Assembly: GCA_932521025.1 (NCBI GenBank)
Contig: OW051468.1
Location: forward strand, 7,998,064 to 8,062,063
Source of the DNA: Oscheius onirici
Taxonomy: Eukaryota; Nematoda; Chromadorea; Rhabditida; Rhabditidae
Length of the DNA: 64,000 bases
Reading direction: 5' to 3'
The position numbers and the translations under genes are program-made. Positions 21,615 to 31,644 of the stretch are shown here, piece after piece; the stretch's first letter is position 1; each line of letters opens with the position of its first letter. A model generated the notes under the pieces. It was given only the letters and a program-made list of their open reading frames with translations, made no database searches and had not been told where the DNA came from.

Positions 21615-22812
21615 ATGGAGATCAAGAAGGAAGTCGAAGAGCCGGAAGATGTCAAGCCAGACATCAGCTCTCCTAAACGGGAAAGAAGAAGCGAGGAACC
21701 TTCGGAAGTCAGTCCAACAAGGCGACAATCGAGGAAAAGGGAACCAGAAAAAGAGCCAGAGAGCACTGACGACAGCCTTCCTTACAGTCTTCGAAAGAGA
21801 AGCAAGCATCCGCGATACACTGAAGAAGAGAACGATCAGCCATGTTCATCTAAGGGACCCGATACGAGAGGAGTTTATGCAGGTATGTTCTGTATTTTTA
21901 TTCCTTAAAAATGCTTTAAGGAGTGACCTGTGATGGTTGCCAGGCGCTAAACAGTAATGAAAAGAGGTTGAAATGCCTTCAATGCAAGGACTTGGATCTC
22001 TGCTGGAGTTGCTATCTGGCTGGGAAGATTCCGGAAGGACACGAGCAGAACCATATTGTTCAGGAGATAATCCCTGTTCCCGATAGCGGTGAGTAGACGA
22101 GAGAATCTTGTATCAGTATTTCAGAAATTCCAAACGAAGAACAGCCGGAAATTCCCCTGAAGCTTTGGAAGATCACAGAGTACACGTGCCCCATCTGCGC
22201 CGCAAGCAGCTCCTCCCAAAAGAAGTTCACTTCTCACGTTCTGGAACATTCCGAGAAGATGGAGAGAGCATGTATCTGTCCCATTTGTCTATATCAAGCC
22301 ACGAAGCCGGGACCATATAAGGATTTGAGAGAGCATGTCAGAGAAGAACATGGGTAGGAAATATCGTATAAAAGTTATGTGATCATTCCAGAGGACTGAT
22401 AGGACTCAAACATCATAAATCCAGAGGAAAATCTGATGCGACTACGATGACTGGCTCTCCTGAGACAGGTGAAGAACCTGCTCTGCCAGTGGACAGACCT
22501 GAACGATTGGCAATCTTACGTGAGCAGATGCTGAGAGTAGAAAATACAATTTCTGCTCTTCAACGAGAAAAAGAAGATGCCATTGATTCACTGGCTCAAA
22601 AAGAAGGGTCAACAACTGTAGACTACTTAGTTTTCCGAGTGAGTCTCCTCCCAATACTTTCTGAACTTTTGCAGCGTCTGCACCAGAAACGGATGAGTGA
22701 TCTGGAGAACGAAATCAAGAGCTTGAAGAAGATCATCGCTGCGAAAGAGGAAGATATTAGGAGATTGGAATCGGAGCAAGAACGTGAAGTCAAAAAAGAA
22801 CCAATGGAGTAA
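21615..22812 (+). CDS. KCMF1-type ZZ-finger ubiquitin ligase
   Basis: Predicted 349 residues from five exons (21615-21882, 21921-22088, 22125-22353, 22392-22638, 22675-22812), all in phase. An acidic/basic low-complexity N-terminus (MEIKKEVEEPEDV) precedes a ZZ zinc finger (GVTCDGCQALN..CLQCKDLDLCWSCYLAGK..H), which is nearly always at the extreme N-terminus in the animal family, so the 88-residue leader is unusual. Two C2H2/Di19-type fingers follow (CPICAASSSS, CPICLYQATK..HVREEHG). The C-terminus is coiled coil (LENEIKSLKKIIAAKEEDI). KCMF1 proteins are E3 ligases that recognise N-degrons with UBR4. AATAAA at 22826. Domain calls are firm, the ligase role is by family. Confidence 0.8.
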
Positions 22813-23130
22813 AGTAATCGCTTTGAATAAAACCAGTCACTAACAGCTTGAACTTTTTATCTTTGAAATCTCTGAACTTGAAACTTGGTAACTATTTTTG
22901 CTAGTTCTCCATTTACTTGCGGTGATGTGATACCTGTAGACCTTTTTAAAAAGGCCCAAACATTTTCAAAAGTTTGTCAAAGTTTGCGAAAAGTTTGTAA
23001 TTTTATGTTTTTCAAGTGTTACTCATTTAAAGAAGCTAAAAAACTAAACAATATAACTTTAAGATTTATGTTCAATACATCATTTCAAAATAAGCAATGA
23101 GATCACTTGAGTTGCCTAAAGCTCATTTCT
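22813..23130. other. Convergent 3' gap
   Basis: AT-rich sequence between the KCMF1-like and SLC15 genes. Nothing but 3' UTR sequence and poly-A signal (22826) seen. Confidence 0.4.
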
Positions 23131-26100
23131 CTAACATGTTGTGTCCTCCGTCGGCAGACGATCCTTTGTTTCCAATGGCGGCTCTCCCAGTTCCGTTTCC
23201 AACTCTTCGTCTTCCACATACGTATACCTCATGGCTGGAAGATTTAATTTACTCAGCCTGTTGCTCCCATACCGAGCATAATAAAGATTCCCATGACGAG
23301 AACCATCAGCATTCCGTAGAAGAAGAACTCGGTTGCCGGTTCCGGAATGATGTGCGTGCCACTGATTGCCATATCGACGACATTTCCCATGAATACTGTC
23401 AGAAGCCAGAGTGCTTGAAGCACAGACTTCATGTTCGGAGCTGATTGACTATACGCAAACTCGAGTCCAGTGACCGAGACATGAATTTCTCCGAGTGTAA
23501 TGACAACATACTGTGGGATGACCCAAAGAATGGAGACTGTGTTCGGACGGACCTGGAAGCAAGAATTCGGAATATGTTCAGAATTAGACTCACAAGTTCA
23601 TAAAGATCCGCCTGAGAGACTCCGTCGTGAACGTGGAGAACGTGAGCCGATCCCATTTGTACTTCGAACTCGACCGACTGAGGACAGTCAGTTCCGTTAC
23701 AGTTCGGACCGAACCACAGCTTGTATTTTGGCTCTCCAATCAGAGGAGGCAGAATATCCACATGGTTTCCAGAGATCAGATCACACTTTTTGACCACCTC
23801 GCCCTTCCAATTGACTATGAACAGATTTCCCATCGTGTGGTTGGAAGGAACAACAACATAGATTCTCGAGGCACCATTCTCAGTCTTCTCGGTACTGTAC
23901 TTGAATAGAGAGACTTGTGATCTGAATGTTATAGTTTCTAGGTGTTTAAAGAAAGTACTGACTTTCCATCATGATCATAGATTCCAGCTACATAACCCAT
24001 TCCTGGCTGGGAGAGATTGAGAGGGAAGGTCTCGCCGTTGGCTTGAATACTGTATTCTCCGGCAGGAATCTCAGAACGACCTGACTGGAGCTCTGGAAAA
24101 CGGATTTCTTTAAAATGATCTCTCTAATGGTGTCTGTGGCGGACTCTGTATTTGTGTTAGTCATGGAAATCCAGAGTTTTTAAAGTTTTGTTGCCTCTCA
24201 TCAGGGAGGCAAACCCAAAAAGTTAGGTGCACCGGAAGTTAAAAACTTGCATCACTTTTCAGGTTACGGCTAAGCCATGAGCACAAGTGCGCAATAGGGC
24301 TTTCTAGATGTAAAATTTTACACTGAATTCATTGGTGCAGGTGCCAAGTCTTTAAAATCTTTCTGGAGCGAGCTATTTAAACCTTTAGACTTGTAAACAA
24401 TAACTCACTCAATTCGTTTCCTTCCGACATTCGGAAATGGCCAACGTGGGTCGAGTTGCCAATGTTTTGCACAAAAACGTTGCCATCTTTTGGCGAAATT
24501 TCCAAAGTGTCGTTGACTTTCAGTTGAAGAACCCCAGCCATCATGAAGGCGAGCGCTGTCAGAAGTCCTCCAACGGCCATTTTACGGAGGGGTGTGATGT
24601 GAACGACCTAAAGTTTTGCGTTTGAATGATGCAAATAAAAAGGGGTACCTTTCTCAGAGCTGGATAGACCCAGGCTTCGAAGAGTGGAACAGTAATGAGG
24701 ACAATGAGTGGATTGAGAGTGTTAATCTGTTCGGGAAGGACAGTAACCCAGCCAATTCTTCCGTTCAGACGACGAGCCTGGAGCACCCAGGTTGATCCTT
24801 GTTGATCGAAAAGAGCCCAGAAGAAGACCAAAGGTCCGAAGATCATAGCCACTTTACAGAAGGAACGAACGGACTTGATGACGTGAGGAGGGTAGTCAGG
24901 AGCGGCACGTTCGAGCCAATGACCGACGGGTTTTGAGGATTTTCTGAAAGTCATTGTTTCTTTCAAGTAAACAACACCTACCCAAAGAGAGTTCTCGTGG
25001 CTCCAGTCCAAATGCAACCGACTACTTCAAAGGCAATGTTCTCTTGACTGGGAGGCTGGACGCGGTAGATTTTCCAGCCGCAGAGGAAGAGCAAAAGAGC
25101 CATGACCATCAGGACTCCTGGCACACCAAAGGCTAGAGGAAAACAGTACTGTGAGCCGAGACACGAGACTCTTCCACGGAGAATGGGAGTGAGAATGATG
25201 GCGAACAACGATCCTCCATTGATGGCGAAGTAGAAGAAACTGAAGAACTGACTGCGGAGATCTTCTTGGTGCTCTCGGAACTGAAAGTTATCGTCGGTTC
25301 AGAAGAGTTTTTGATCAGAGTTTTTCAGTTTTCGGCCGGTCAACATTTTGCTCATCCCCTCAATTTCTTTTTCACTAAAGCATTTTAGAGCTTTGCAATG
25401 TTCTGAAAGGTTGTAGAACTTATCAAATACTACAACTTTGCAGAACATCGCAAAGCCAAGCGTGAGCTAAAAAATGAGTTTTCTTCTACAAGTAAATGTT
25501 TGGGGGGGGGGGGTAAATTACTTTCCCCGTTTACAATCAGGGTTGGTCTGTGCAAAAGCAGCCTCCAGACACCCCTTCTTGACTTTTTTTTGGCAGCTGT
25601 CCTCAAAAGGACTGGTCACGCTCATCAGCTGTTTATCTTCTCTCGTGTGAACCCACTTGGTCGGCGGCGAAGGCCGACACGCACGGCTTGATACCGCCTG
25701 TGGCCATGGCGATGATGAACAGTCCCGCAAAGTCGAAGATTGTCCTCGTAGCTAAAGAAAAGAATCTTTTACCAAAAAGCGGCCTTGAAAGTTGCACAGA
25801 ATTGGTTTTCAGGAAACCAGTTCGTCTTCGAGAGAGAAAAACTTACTGTACTCTAAACTCGGAATGGCTCCAAAGGAGAGGAAGACATGACCGGACACGT
25901 AGATGATCGAACCCCATAGAATGACTTTGAACTTTCCAAAATAAGAGTCGGCCAGGAGAGATCCGAGAAGCGGAGAGAGAAAGGCCAATGAGGTGAAGGC
26001 ATGGTAGACGAAGGTAGCTTGACTGAAATTTCAAGAATCTCCCTCTTTTTTTTCTCTGAAGAAACTGGGACCAAATCGAATTAATGAGAGTCGAAGGTCA

Positions 26101-26313
26101 TCACGAACAGAAAATTGTCGTGTCCCAAAAGATCAACCAGTTTCCCCCCGAAACTCACTTTGGAGAGTAGTGATGCTCAATGATAAAGTAGAGCGTCAGA
26201 ATGGCTTTCATGCCGTAGAAACTGAACCGCTCACAGAATTCATTTCCCAGCATCAGAAAGACCGACGGCGGATAGGCCTTCAGGCTCTGAATAAGGCCAC
26301 GTTCGGTAGTCAT
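23131..26313 (-). CDS. pept: SLC15 proton-coupled oligopeptide transporter
   Basis: Plasma-membrane di/tripeptide-proton symporter of the POT/PTR family (C. elegans PEPT/OPT). Start MTTERGLIQSLKAYPPSVF leads into TM1 with the family ExxER motif (GNEFCERFSFYGMKAILTLY). The PTR2 signature follows (GSLLADSYFGKFKVILWGS). Then KPCVSAFAADQF, FFYFAINGGSL, and a large extracellular loop between TM9 and TM10 (about 24400-23600, GEYSIQANGETFPLNL, VEFEVQMGSAHVLH), as in animal PEPTs. C-terminal helices: VIPQYVVITLGEIHVSVTGL, FMGNVVDMAISG. A 38-base intron after MGIFIML restores frame into an acidic tail ending PTEDTTC. It is likely intestinal by family. One intron holds a fold-back repeat and a G tract. 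Confidence 0.92.
25385..25474. repeat. Fold-back repeat copy 5
   Basis: In an SLC15 intron. GAGCTTTGCAATGTTCTGAA and GTTGTAG pair with CTACAACTTTGCAGAACATC and GCAAAGC. Outer flank GCGTGAGCTA is kept. Confidence 0.8.
25501..25513. repeat. Poly-G tract
   Basis: A run of 12 G at 25502-25513 in the same SLC15 intron, next to the fold-back repeat. Possible G-quadruplex on the + strand or C tract near the acceptor side of the transcript. Confidence 0.7.
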
Positions 26314-26593
26314 CTCGTAGCGGCGACGTTTTTTCTTCTGATGAAGGAATGGACTCTGTTCCGGCTCGTCTGGAAAACTGTCATTGTTGTGGTAGATTAT
26401 GCGGAGGATTAGTGACACGAAGAGATGGACTCGGGAATGGGGGAACAAAACAGACGGGTCATTCGTTTTTTATTGAGAGTTTTGATTTGTGCTTGCCTTA
26501 TAAGAATAACCTGCTTTCCATTGAAACTGCTTGGATCATTAGAATCTGACCAAAAAATGCAAACACTTCAGGAAGTCAAAAAATAAAAAAATT

Positions 26594-26665
26594 CTCCCCG
26601 GCCGGGAATTGAACCCGGGTCTCGCATGTGACAGACGCGGATACTCACCACTATACTACCGAGGA
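26594..26665 (-). tRNA. tRNA-Asp (GTC)
   Basis: The - strand folds into a standard cloverleaf: acceptor TCCTCGG pairs with CCGGGGA, anticodon loop CTGTCAC gives GTC (aspartate), and the T arm has GGTTCAATTCC. A and B boxes are intact. A T-rich Pol III terminator follows at about 26590-26580. It lies 280 bases upstream of the SLC15 start on the same strand. Confidence 0.95.
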
Positions 26666-27370
26666 CACATTGGCTTGAAAAATTGAGGAATATTCGAGAC
26701 TGATGAGCTTTTCTGCTGGTTTTGCAAGAAGGGACTGCAAGAGTACTGGAACAGAAATTCCTTTTGGGAGAACTACTAGTCAAATAAACAAGCCGCCAGT
26801 GGCATACATGAGAAGAATTCAAACAACCTGCGAGACGAAAAAAAGGTAGTTCGGTAACTGGTCATTCCGCCATTACAAAACACAGATCGGTTCCATTTGG
26901 TCTAGAGAAGAATGACATTGACATTTAACGCGATGTCTGTCTTTTCAGTTTTTTGAGGCTCTCCAATGAAATGGCAACAAAGAATGAGAACATTTTTCTC
27001 TAGTCGAAAGAGGGAGGAAGCAGACCGTTTCTGCAAATGACAGCCCGAAAAATTGTGGTGGTTTTGGTATGACGGACACAGCCTTGTCCTACAAGAATAA
27101 CCTTCGCGCGCGACATGTTAACTTGAACCGGAAGACATAAAGAGGATATGTGATAAGGGAGGAGGAAATTGTGTGTGAATCCGACCTTTGAGACATCCCC
27201 AAAAAGACCGGTTCCGGATTAGACGCGGATTGTGGGAGAAAGCCTGTAGTATTGCAAAAAAGAACCGGGTGTCTGTAAAGAAAAAAAAATGATCGTCTTG
27301 ACATCACTTTCCTTTAGATGGAAAGATCACCCTGTCACTCGGGTCCTGTCTACTTTAGGCGCTCCTCTGA
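26666..27370. other. Gap, nothing identified
   Basis: No gene, RNA or clear repeat that I can support. Confidence 0.35.
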
Positions 27371-27508
27371 ATCTCAATTTTCTAGCTCACGCAAACATTT
27401 TCCAGCTTTGTGATGTCCAGAAGAATTGTAGTGTTTGACGAGATCTACAATTTTGCAGAACATCAAAATACTACGAAAATTATGCGTGGACTAGAAAGTT
27501 TAGGACTT
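27371..27508. repeat. Fold-back repeat copy 6
   Basis: Carries the long form of the family: outer flank TCAATTTTCTAGCTCACGC, inner arm TTTTCCAGCTTTGTGATGTC, GAATTGTAG, then CTACAATTTTGCAGAACATC. Confidence 0.75.
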
Positions 27509-27519
27509 TCCCGGAAAGA

Positions 27520-28131
27520 TCACGCTGCATTTAGGCTCTATGTGGCCGACTGTGAGAGCGACGAGAACTACCATAGAAGAGTCACAGTTTACAGGGAACC
27601 CGATGATAAGTGTTAAACAATGACGGGAATGGTCAGAAACCGCTGCCCTGTCGCACCTCCCACCCTGTCCAGAAGAGAGTCCGAGAATAGGCCACATGTG
27701 ACCCTAAGAGAATCCATTTTCGATCATACGGTTTGTGGAACGCGGATCAGCTGAGCGAGAGAGAGAGCTCAACGTATTGTTCTTGGCCGAAAAAAAAAGG
27801 TACTTCTACAAGAATGGGGACGTGAAAAACATTCAGATCGACTACTCTGATAATTACAGGAACGGGTCAGTTCTTTCGGTCACAAAAGACAGGAAGCTTC
27901 TGAAAAAAAAGTTGGAAATCCGAAATGGAAGACAGCGTATACTTACGATTCTACTACTACGCGAAAAAGGGGGAATGAGTCAGTCTCGACCAAGCCCTAC
28001 ACAATGACTTCAATATCAAGGACGAGGGCGGGGAACAACTGTCTATCGTTCATAAAATGTCGAATGAGGGGGACTCTGTGGCAAGAAAGAGGCGCTCAAA
28101 TTGGCTGTGATCTTGCTAGACTCGCCGCCGC
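27520..28131 (+). pseudogene. Decayed gene fragments
   Basis: Coding-like pieces in different frames: FRLYVADCESDENYHRRVTV to TAA at 27615; YFYKNGDVKNIQIDYSDNY (27800-27860) with LSVTKDRK; and DFNIKDEGGEQLSIVHKM ending NWL at 28110. The second and third pieces resemble each other (aromatic run, then N-I-K/Q, then LS-V/I-x-K), suggesting an internally repeated parent. Stops and frame changes break them. Parent not recognised. Confidence 0.3.
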
Positions 28132-28538
28132 CGGCGGAGGGACCGGCGAGAGAGGCTCAGAGTGTTTGTGAGCCCGAGGGGACGGACAAAAGTAACTTTT
28201 AGTCTCAACTGTTTGCGATTAACATTCTTCTCGTCAAACAAGGAACCGCGAACTAACAAAAAACTTTTGACAGAGGTGATGGGAGATCAGGCAGATGTAT
28301 CATAAGGAAAGAGAAAACACGACCACCGTCATCAGCAGCGAAGGAACCTGATCGCAGTTCGAATAAACACGGATGATGGCAAGGTGTGACCGAAACGGGA
28401 CTAGATTCCAGGCTTCTTTTTTGGGAAGAGAGACTACGAGAGGAAACCATTTGTGTGGAATGGCTAATGAGAACAGACAATCAATGTGGTCACACAGGAA
28501 AGGCGGGGGACAGAAATGACGGGACAAATTTTGAATTT

Positions 28539-28621
28539 GGCTGCGCACCAACTCGTAAAGAATAAAGTCTACGGTAAGTGTCGATACGCGGTCTGCATGC
28601 TTTACTAGTTGGTGCGCAGCC
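28539..28621. repeat. Tandem hairpin, unit 1
   Basis: 83 bp fold-back with 21-bp arms GGCTGCGCACCAACTCGTAA and, inverted, TTACTAGTTGGTGCGCAGCC around a short loop. Unit 2 starts 129 bp further on. Confidence 0.85.
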
Positions 28622-28667
28622 AAAACAGGAATGACGGGAAAACGCGGGAGGGCTTATTTGAATTTGA

Positions 28668-28749
28668 TTGCGCACCATCTCGTAAAGAGTAAGGACTACA
28701 ATAAGGGACGATACGCAGGTTGCATGCTTTACGAGTTGGTGCGCAGCAA
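28668..28749. repeat. Tandem hairpin, unit 2
   Basis: 82 bp fold-back, arms TTGCGCACCATCTCGTAAAG and CTTTACGAGTTGGTGCGCAA-type inverse. The loop (GGGACGATACGCAGGTTGCA) resembles that of unit 1 (GTGTCGATACGCGGTCTGCA), so the two arose by duplication. Confidence 0.85.
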
Positions 28750-28948
28750 GAGTCAAAATAGCGCTTCCCGCAACTTTGATATTTGATAATCATTTACCTT
28801 GGAAAGCTCTAAAAGTATCTTTTTCACAAACTCGCCTAATTATTCCAAGTTAAAAGTTGCTTTGCGAAACTTTTTTACCAAAAGTTTAATTGAAGAGAAA
28901 TATATTCCAAAGGAAAACAATTCAACTCAAGTAGCGCATAGGATCCGG

Positions 28949-29353
28949 ATGGCTCGTCATCGTGCAAGAAGGAACCCGACCGCAACGCGCTCTGTGTCCA
29001 GCACCGAGACGGCTCTCGATCCGGATGAGACTGCCCGTCAGAAGCTGGTCACCTACTTCAAGACGTATCTCAATCGCCCTGCCGACTGTCCCGTGAAACT
29101 CGAAGAAGAGAGTCTGGCCAAAGAGCGTCAGCGACGCGAGACTATGCTTCTGATGACGATTTCGAAGGACGAAGGCGGATGCGAGGTCATTAAGGGACTC
29201 GAGGAATGGCTGGAACGGATCGAGGACGAGATGCAGACGGTCGACGTCGCTACGGAAGATATCAACGAGCAGCTGAACAGAAACCAGGACTATAGCGCTC
29301 TCGCTCAGCACATGGATCAGCTCTTTGGACAACTCCTCACCACCTACGAATAG
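28949..29353 (+). CDS. 134-residue orphan, helical
   Basis: Single-exon frame with coding-like codon use and AATAAA at 29381. An Arg-rich N-terminus (MARHRARRNPTATRS) is followed by helical, charged sequence (DPDETARQKLVTYFKTYLNR, EESLAKERQRRETMLLM, LEEWLERIEDEMQTVDVA, INEQLNRNQDYSALAQHM) ending LLTTYE. It looks like a small coiled-coil complex subunit, but I recognise no family. The frame is open further upstream to 28799, but no better start is seen and the hairpins lie there. Confidence 0.6.
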   Translation: MARHRARRNPTATRSVSSTETALDPDETARQKLVTYFKTYLNRPADCPVKLEEESLAKERQRRETMLLMTISKDEGGCEVIKGLEEWLERIEDEMQTVDVATEDINEQLNRNQDYSALAQHMDQLFGQLLTTYE

Positions 29354-29530
29354 AGGTCGAGTAGGATGGGCCAAAATGCCAAAATAAACGTATGGTTTAG
29401 ACTATTCTTTACGTTCCAAGTGGCGCCACTTTGTCTCGGAGCTTATCAAACCTTTTTTTTCATTGAATGCTAGTAGAAGCGGAAAAGTAATTTTAGCTCC
29501 CCACGACTTCGGGAGAAATTTCAAATTTCG

Positions 29531-29625
29531 AGCTCACATATACATTTTCCAGCTTTATGATGTTCAATAAAGTTGTAGTATTTGACGAGCTCTACAACTT
29601 TGTAGAACATTGCCAAGCTTAAAAA
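29531..29625. repeat. Fold-back repeat copy 7
   Basis: Flank AGCTCACATATACATTTTCC, arm AGCTTTATGATGTTCAATAA, AGTTGTAG paired with CTACAACTTTGTAGAACATT. Confidence 0.8.
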
Positions 29626-29719
29626 AGCATCGGCATCATTGAAAACTTGACCCGAAGCCGTCAACTGTCGATATAAGGCTTTACAAGAAAAATCGTGTTT
29701 TTCACTGGGAGCAAAGAGT

Positions 29720-29828
29720 TTTGGAGCTTCGCAATGTTCTGCAAAATTGTAGAACTCATTAAATTCTAAAATTTTGCAAAACATTGCAAAGCTTGAAAAT
29801 GTATTTGTGAGCTCGAAAATTGAGGTTT
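29720..29828. repeat. Fold-back repeat copy 8
   Basis: Starts 100 bp after copy 7. GAGCTTCGCAATGTTCTGCA and AATTGTAGAA pair with TTCTAAAATTTTGCAAAACA and TTGCAAAGCTT; right flank GTGAGCTCGAAAATTGAGG kept. Confidence 0.8.
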
Positions 29829-31644
29829 TTCTTCGACATCCCGAAGTGTAGCCTGGAGCGTAAAGAAACCGTTACCACAACAGTTAGGTATGCGAAAACG
29901 GCAGTAGCGTAAACATATGGGTCAAAAAAGTTTGGAATATAAGAGATTTTGATGAGAAGAATTGTGAACGGGTTTGCTTCCAAAATCAGGGGCAAACCAA
30001 AGGGTAAACGGTCTCCCCGTATCAAAGGCCAGAACGGCGGAAGTTGCTGCTGGAACAGACAGTAGAGCCATTCATCATAGAGAAGAACTTCTCGCAAGCT
30101 TTTTTTGCAAAGAACGTTTTGGAAGAGGCAGTTAGTTGAAGAAGAAAATGACTCACCCATAGCTGCTACTCTGGTCGAATTCTGAGAATATAGAAGAGAC
30201 TGACCGATTCTCTCAGTCTGTTACAGCACTGAGGCTGTCTGTGGAAGAAAAAGAAGACACGACCTTTTAGATAATTATCAGTCAGTCTCAACAGTGGCCA
30301 CCCGCGCGCGCGCATGCACGAGACTCTTGCTTCCGTTTTGCAGAAACTTGGAGGACATTTTGGGCTTGATTTTTGGTTGTCAGATATATATTTTGGATCT
30401 CTGTATCCTCCAGAAAAATGAACAGAGAAAAACACACTCAGACCTCGCCTACGGGCTTCCGTTGATTCAATTGATACTGGAGGTCCTGTCATGGTTAATT
30501 TGTCACATGGACGAGGAAGAACAACTTGTCCTGGACAAGAGAATGGCTTCGTAGAGAAGACAGCCACCAAAATTAGAAGGATTACGGAGTCTTTTGCGGG
30601 TAATGGGGAGAGTCTTCATCAGAGCTCAACATTCTTTCGATGGTAGTGGATCAGATTCTCTTAGTTTGTTTGGCCTTTATAGCCTCTTTTCAGGAGAAAA
30701 TGAGGAGTATTTTTCCCATTTCTTTCTTCCACTTCCAATTATAGTAAAAGTAACCATTTTCACACAGACCAAAGTAAAGCGAGGAACTGTTCATTCAGGC
30801 AAAATAACTAGATTAGATTGACGTTGACAATCTATCATGATGTAGGAGAAGATACGAGTGTCGTTGTCTGCTTGTCTGAACATGTGAAACGAAAGATATC
30901 CAAGAACATTGCTGGACGGAGTTTCATTCTGTGACAGACATTCTGTGATCGAGAGAAACCTGAACATCGAGTATTACCAAAGTTCTCTTGACTACATGAA
31001 CCGTTTTTACAGTTCTCATGTTTCCGTTTTGTCTGTGGGAAAAATGGCTACTCTAACCAAGAGAAAAGGACATGAAAAAATGGGAGAAAGGCATGTGCTG
31101 CTTCTTTTCCATTTAACGACTGTTTTTCAAGAGACGCCAGAAACAGAATAGTGCCGATTATTCTTTCCCCTCAAGCCAACACAGTACAAGTTGAACAACG
31201 AGTCTTTATTACTTTCTTTCTCGCTAAAACGGGGGGCAAAACATAGACTATGAAATTTTAGGAGAAAGAAGGGGAGGGTAGAAATCACATTTTAAAACCA
31301 ACGTGGTAACAACCAAACGAACACTTTTTTGTGTGTGAAAAAAACGCAACGGGACTGACACTACCGAGAAGAAGGAGGGAATACTCAATTCTTTTGCTAA
31401 AGGGACCGGAAAATGATGTGGAAAGGAAGAGGAGCCTATCTATTGGAAGAGGCCAAGGAGCAACAGTTCAGGTGTCCAAAAAGAGAGAAAACAAGGAAAG
31501 CAACAATGGGTTACGGTAGTATACTGTATGGGGGCAAGCAGAGTTAGTTTTTCGTGTTAGGTGTGACCCGGGAAGAAATAGTTTAGGCTATTAGAGTGTT
31601 AGCAGGCTAAGAAATCTACGAAAAAAAAAGGAAACGGGAGAGAG
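29829..31644. other. Gap with one possible membrane-protein exon
   Basis: On the - strand 30090-29870 a frame bounded by splice-like sites encodes a hydrophobic stretch (ANPFTILLIKISYIPNFFD, YATAVFAYLTVVVTVS) that could be an exon of a multi-pass protein, but no partner exons were found. CGCGCGCGC at 30304-30312. Otherwise nothing supported; the right end is 3' of the nucleoporin gene. Confidence 0.3.

Noticed and set aside
23090-23300. Frameshift near the end of the SLC15 gene
   Set aside because: A 38-base GT-AG intron (GTATGG to TTCCAG) restores the frame into an acidic tail.
28922-29374. Long open frame on the - strand
   Set aside because: It is the mirror of the + strand orphan, which has the better codon pattern and a poly-A signal on its own strand.
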